A stretch of 64,000 nt of DNA, taken from NCBI GenBank assembly GCA_900618425.1, contig UZAN01039817.1, positions 46,964-110,963 of the forward strand, written 5' to 3'. Below, piece after piece: positions 55,201 to 61,200 of this stretch. Below the pieces are notes generated by a model. That model was not told the DNA's origin and ran no database searches. It saw only the letters and a program-made list of their open reading frames with translations. The stretch comes from Echinostoma caproni (lineage: Eukaryota; Platyhelminthes; Trematoda; Plagiorchiida; Echinostomatidae). The position numbers and the translations under genes are program-made. The first letter of the stretch is position 1. Each line of letters starts with the position of its first letter.

Positions 55201-58200
55201 GATCTGTGGTCAACTTCAGTGTCGTCTCCAACTCGCGTATTCGTTCGTATAGTTCGAATTGAGGATCTGAGTCGTGGTTCTCGTTTCCATTGTCCAACAG
55301 AGCCGGAGTGCTGGAAAATCCTTTAGTCTGTTCGGTACGGCCAGAGGCGGCGGTGGTATGATGAATTGACTCGGGGTCCGTATAATCCGAGGAACGCAGT
55401 AAATTAGTCGATGTTGTACTGTACTGGCGATGTGCAGCCAACTCCGCCCGTAACCGTGACAAATCCGAGAGAAGCTATTTGAGGAGTAAAGATAATTGTC
55501 GTGGTTATTATATGAAACAAAAATTTCATTAAAGTGAACTTGTGAACGTGATGTGGGCGGACCGGAATAACTTCGCTTAACATTTCCGTTACAGTAAAGG
55601 TTTACGTCATTTGAACCACCGATTTCGATTTTGAGTAGTATCTCATAACTAACGGCATCCATCACACTACAGGTTTACGTGCTGGTAAGGATCAACCCAG
55701 GTGCCGTTGTATTTCCCATACTCTTACACCAAGTCACGAACAAACCACCACAGGAGTTTTTCCGGTGGTGTCCAGAAATGGCAAACAGCCGATGATATCA
55801 GAAGTAGGAAGGCTTGTTTAAATCATAGGATACGGTGGGATGTAATCACTCTGATTAAGCAACGGTGTTCTGGAACCAATGCACATCGCATAATCTCATC
55901 AATTCTGACGAAACGTTTCCATTGGTCGAAGGCAACGCCTCAAAAACGGTGACTATCAATTGGTGAAAGCCACAAAACATGCAGATCGTGGAGAAGCCAG
56001 GGCTCATTAACGCAGGGGGCCATTTCTCCATTATAAAGATTGTTGTAACGTGAATTATTTGACACTGTTTGGACTTAGGCACGCATAAATAAAAAGTAAG
56101 GCAAGCATAATGATACTCGTCTCTTCAGAGAGGCCGATATCATGACGGCCAATAGGTTCTATCCCTCCCGGAAAATCGATTAGACAAATCTAGGGAATAA
56201 AAGAAAGCTATGGTTATTATTTCATTATAAACGCTACAACTGAGCTGACTCTAAGATCGCTACGCCAAAAAGGTGAAATAAGTATCGGAATTCAAAGAGG
56301 GAAGAACAATAGCAACAAAAAAGGAACCATATTCTCGGGAGGGGTGCGGGGTGGTATGATGATGAAGATGAACCTAGATCGATCGCATCAGCGAATGGTT
56401 TGAAAGAAAGTTACTATGCCAAACGAGTACCAGCGGGTCGTGAACACGTGAAGGGCATGTTGCGCTCTATGCACGTGAATTATCATCCCGAATGCATCAC
56501 AGTGTGATATGGGTTGACAGGGGAGAGAGAGATCGAGAAATCAGTCACGTTAAACACATTAATTATCATGAGCATTCGCGCTATCTATCAAACACAAGCG
56601 GATCAAGAATGGGTTGTGATAGTGACAGGAGGGTGTAAGCAATTGTTTATAAACAATCTAATGAAAAAGTGCGAAGATAAAAAGGTAGTACATCGTCACC
56701 AGGGGAGGGGGACGGGAATTCAGCTGTCCGTTGATATGGGATAAAATAACAGGACAGTGAATGGGACAACTTGAAGAGACTGTTGTATATGAATCAGATG
56801 TGGGAAACGATAAGTGTGTAAACTGCACGTGTGCTTGCAATGTGCCGACGAACCATGAATATGTGAATAGATTTCGAAATCACATTACATTGGTATAAGG
56901 GGCAAGGTGATGCTTTTATTACTATTCTCTGCGGAGGTTTATCAAGGACCGGAAACTAAGGACCTGCTCCAAATAGCCAAAAACTGAGTTCATTTGCGTT
57001 TTCATAATCGAAAAAGCTTTTCCTGTACAGTATACAGAAATATGGTATCAGCGTGAAAGGTCATAACAAAATTGTTTCATGCACAAAAATACCGTGGTAT
57101 TGTTAAACACAGAGGAAACCCCCAAGCAAATCTGTGTTCGTGGTGGTTTCTTTTGTACAGCCCGTTAAAATCATTGAGATGGTCATGTGGAAGTCACAAG
57201 ACTATCAGGAAATTCACTGGCGAAACCAATTGTGTGTGCATGTGTGCGTCACCGGCATGTGAACGTCTGTAGTGAGCAACCCGCTGGCGCCCAATAACAA
57301 CAGGTTTCTAAAGGTAAGCCAACGCACTCAAATTTAAATAAAGCATACAGATGGCGGGTAATCACGTGTACGGATTGGATTGCTGTGAATGGTGAGAACC
57401 ACGAAGAGTGTTAGGCGGACTGCTTTATACGATTAGATTGAGGTAAATTTCTTTGCAACTCCTAACTCGGAGCACTCATGCAGATAATAAGAGGCTGAAT
57501 TTTTGAAACTGAGATATATGATAACAATTATTAGCTGGGAGCGGCATTTTGAAAGTGTAGAGCGTTCTCGTGTGAGGCCGACTAATCCATCACAGAAGAA
57601 CTCTGGGATGTGCGTTTTCATAAACCCAACCAGATAAGCTTTGCTGAGGTTAGGAGCAGAATTTTAGGTAACCACGGCCGCCCACTGGAGCAAGTGGTCA
57701 ACCTCCATAGATTACGTTGGTTGGAGTATGTACTACGCATGTCATCAAATAGGTTGACACGATGCGTGATGTTTGCGAGACAGGTAGTGGGTAGAAAAGT
57801 CAAAGGTGCTCAAAATAAGACTTGACACGAGGGTATGAAAACCCTAACCTGGAGACTCGGTCATATGAGTCACATTAGGCTACCTGGATGGGGACTTCGA
57901 GATCGTAGTAACCGGTGTTTAGAGACACTGAGTGATATGATAAGTGTTGTAAACAGTGACGTTCATGCATTTTCTCAGTTTCCTGACAACCTTAATTCAC
58001 TGAAATTCACCATTTTCAATTCGACGCTACTTTCAACTTGCCTGTCTTTCTCCTACTGCTTCATCCAAACGGGCAGCAAAAAGACAGCAACCAAAACTGG
58101 CACACGAAAGCGTGTGGTAAATGGTTGCACAAACTGAAAACTGAAGCTGATGACACGTACACACGACGGAGAAACCTACAGTAGTTCAGTCATGTCTGAA

Positions 58201-61200
58201 GAAGGCAATCGACTGGAGTCAATACATTAAGCCTTACACAAAGCTTCGTGCGACGTGATGCTATTCCGTAGGTCAACTGAAGGCTGGATCCACATGATAT
58301 GGGACGCTTAGGTCTGCGAATAGTGTACGATGCCCGGAATCTGACTATCAGCCAGGTAGAAATTGGCGCTAACTTAGCCCCGGCTTGCCGTGCGTGGGCG
58401 GTCACGGTCAGAGACATCGATGAAACTAACTTATCCTCAGGGAGGATTAAGTCACTTGAATGTAAAAGTAAGCAATCGACAGAGCACGGAAGCATGCTCT
58501 GGGTGAAGTGAAACCTAGAGATAAACGGTCAGTGGTTAACGAGTATCTCCACTGCCCAACTGACACCTATTTTATTTTGTTTGGATCGACGTACCAGATT
58601 TAGTTAAACTGAAAAAACGCTGTCGGAAAATGGTCTAGTTTAGTTAAGGCGTTCACATGATAAATTTAGCATTGTAATGCAACAGTTCTGAAGACCATAT
58701 TTGCATTTCGGTGCAGAAGGATGAAAAAATGCGATCAGTCAAAATGAGAAAAGCGAGCGATTAAAGCACTGAATGAGACATTGCGATTGTACTCAGCACG
58801 TATAGCGCAGTAGATGGGGGTGGATGCTCTGTTCCATACCTGTACCATACCCTCAAGCAATATTGTCTAATCACAATTATTCGCTATTGTCTCCGCAAGA
58901 CGATGTGTCACCAGCGAATGCACGAAATCAGATTAGGGTGGCTTTGTTTCCGACGCATATTCGGGGGATAGAGTGAAGTAAATCAGCGTTCCGCTTTAAG
59001 AATAATAAAAATCTTTTTGAAGTTTAAGCCAGGACACAGTTCATCAATATGAGCTTCTATAGGTTACATCTAACTAGCTTAGCTAACAATTAATGCTTAT
59101 AAAATGCCTTTCGGCCACATGGCCCACGAGTTTGCCCCGAAGTTCCCCATGCCACAGATACAGATAACTTATTGGTACTGTCCTTAGTCTTCTCTTTCAA
59201 AGTCACTCTAAACTTGCCTAATTGCCTCTCGCGATGCGTGCACGATCAGCGTTCTTTTGCTCGATAGCCGTTTTCTTTACTTTCAGTCATCATTCACTTT
59301 ACAAAGCTCAGATTCACTCTACAATTGAATACTTCGGTGATGTCTGGGATAGAGAGTCGTCCACTGCCCTGCCACTTGATCGAGTTCAACATAAAGCCAC
59401 TAGTCCCATTAACGACCCAACTCTAACAGGCAATTTGCAGTTAGTTACTCACCGTCTCACAGCCGCTTCTCTATCCTTATTCAACTGGTACTACTTCTGA
59501 TTTTTGTTCCAATCCTGTCCTACTTCTCCTCCTCTTAGGTCCCATAAACAACCAATAATCATGCATTTTCATGTGGCTGTTTAGGTTGCTGTCTTTTAGA
59601 CGCGCACTTGGATGAAGCAGGAGTGGGGAAATTATAATTTTGAAAGGTGAAAATAGAGAATTCCTATAGACAAATGTACTTGAGAGCAAGAGCAAAATCT
59701 ATAGGACGCGTTTCTTACTAGCTTCAGGGTATCTGAGCGAACCAAAATCGCAGACCACCCAAATGGGGTAGCTTTATATTGATATCAAAGGTTTTGTTAA
59801 CTAAAGGAAACAACGGAACCGCCAAAAAACATCCGTAATAAGCAGAACCTTTGACTCACAATTTCGGCAGATGAAAACAGCGAAAATTCAGATGACTTAC
59901 ATCTGTCCGTTCGGCCTCCAACTGCATAATTGTCGACTGGGCATCTGACGCTCGTTTGCACAACGATTCGTTTTCCTCCTCAAAGTCTCGAAGTTCAGCG
60001 GATAACTTCTGGTTTGCTTCTTGCTGTTCCAAAAGTCTGAAAATAACAGACGATGAAATGAATGATGAAAATGAAGAACGCAATTAATGGGGAAAACGAG
60101 GCAAAAAATATATAAATACGATTTAGTGTTTACGCTGTGGTCCACCATCACAAGGACTATTCGGATTGAATTCAACCTTGTGATAACCTGTGTTAGGCTA
60201 AAATCTCTTGAATCCCTTTAACTATGGATTTAATAACTGATAGGGAAGATCCCCTTCAGAAGTGACTAGTCTCCCTTCTTTTTCCCTATTTTTTTATTCG
60301 TTTCGCACCACCAACCCCTGCTTGTTTCATTTCACCGAGATTTTGGACTTTGACCTAATTTACAAGGTCACGACCGGTCGAACGTGTTTATAAGTATGCC
60401 AGCTGTCAGTAGAAATTACTTTTGAGTCTAGCAAAATATACAACCTCGCCTGGATGTCTACTCTCCTTTTCCTCTCTCATTCGGTCGGGTCTCGGGATCG
60501 TACTTTGTTGGGCGTTCCGAATTGAGTGAGTCAATGTTGAGTATCAACATCAGGCTGGTATACGTTCGTTCGGTAAATTGCGTATGTCGGGGTTATTGTT
60601 CTATCACTCCCTCATTCAGTGGTGGTCGTTCGGTCGTTCTTACTGACCATATCGTGGATCAAAACAATAAATGCTGCACAAGACTAATGCATCTAGAGAA
60701 CACTTACTCAGCTTTAAGAGCCGTGATTGAGTCTAGGTGGTCTTGGTTTTGAGCCTCCAATTGTTGGCATTTATCATTCATTAGTTCCAAATCCTTTTCT
60801 AAAGCAGCAACCGTGCTGGCTATGGCTGCTGTTGTTGACGAGTCGGTAGAATCCTTGGTCGGGAGGTCAGATTCCAGCTGTTTGATGCGAAGCTGTGGAA
60901 AACAGAATTAAAGGATTGGTACAACTGGGCGTTTAGAAAGCCAATAATTACAAGGAAAAAAACGTTTCAACCGTTCATCAAGGACCTATTATTTTTTCGG
61001 TGATGAGACGCAATACTGTTTCATCAGAAGGATCCAACAATCGTTTTGTCACTCAGATAGGTCAGCGGAATTTGTATCAACTGGTGTACAACGCATGCGA
61101 CTGAGATAGTTTTAATGCACGAAACAATTAAGGAGTTGGTGAATATCAAGAATAAATAACTCTTCCCCTTGAGGAAGAAACATCATCTTCTGTGGAACTC

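Larger units (their letters stand above)
55475..59900 (-). other. Intron 4 of MRCK
   Basis: 4.4 kb. 55475-57600 shows no recognised element. An RTE fragment (57610-57975), a minus-strand LINE 3' motif (58045-58120) and a plus-strand LINE end (59220-59620) follow. The 58200-59200 stretch is unassigned. Confidence 0.6.

Noticed and set aside
55216..55665. 149-codon minus-strand open frame
   Set aside because: A frame-shifted shadow of the coiled-coil exon at 55079-55474.
60990..61035. Possible hammerhead-like hairpin (CTGATGAAAC ... CATCACCGAAA, minus strand)
   Set aside because: The hairpin is partly complementary, but the conserved core spacing of a hammerhead is not met.
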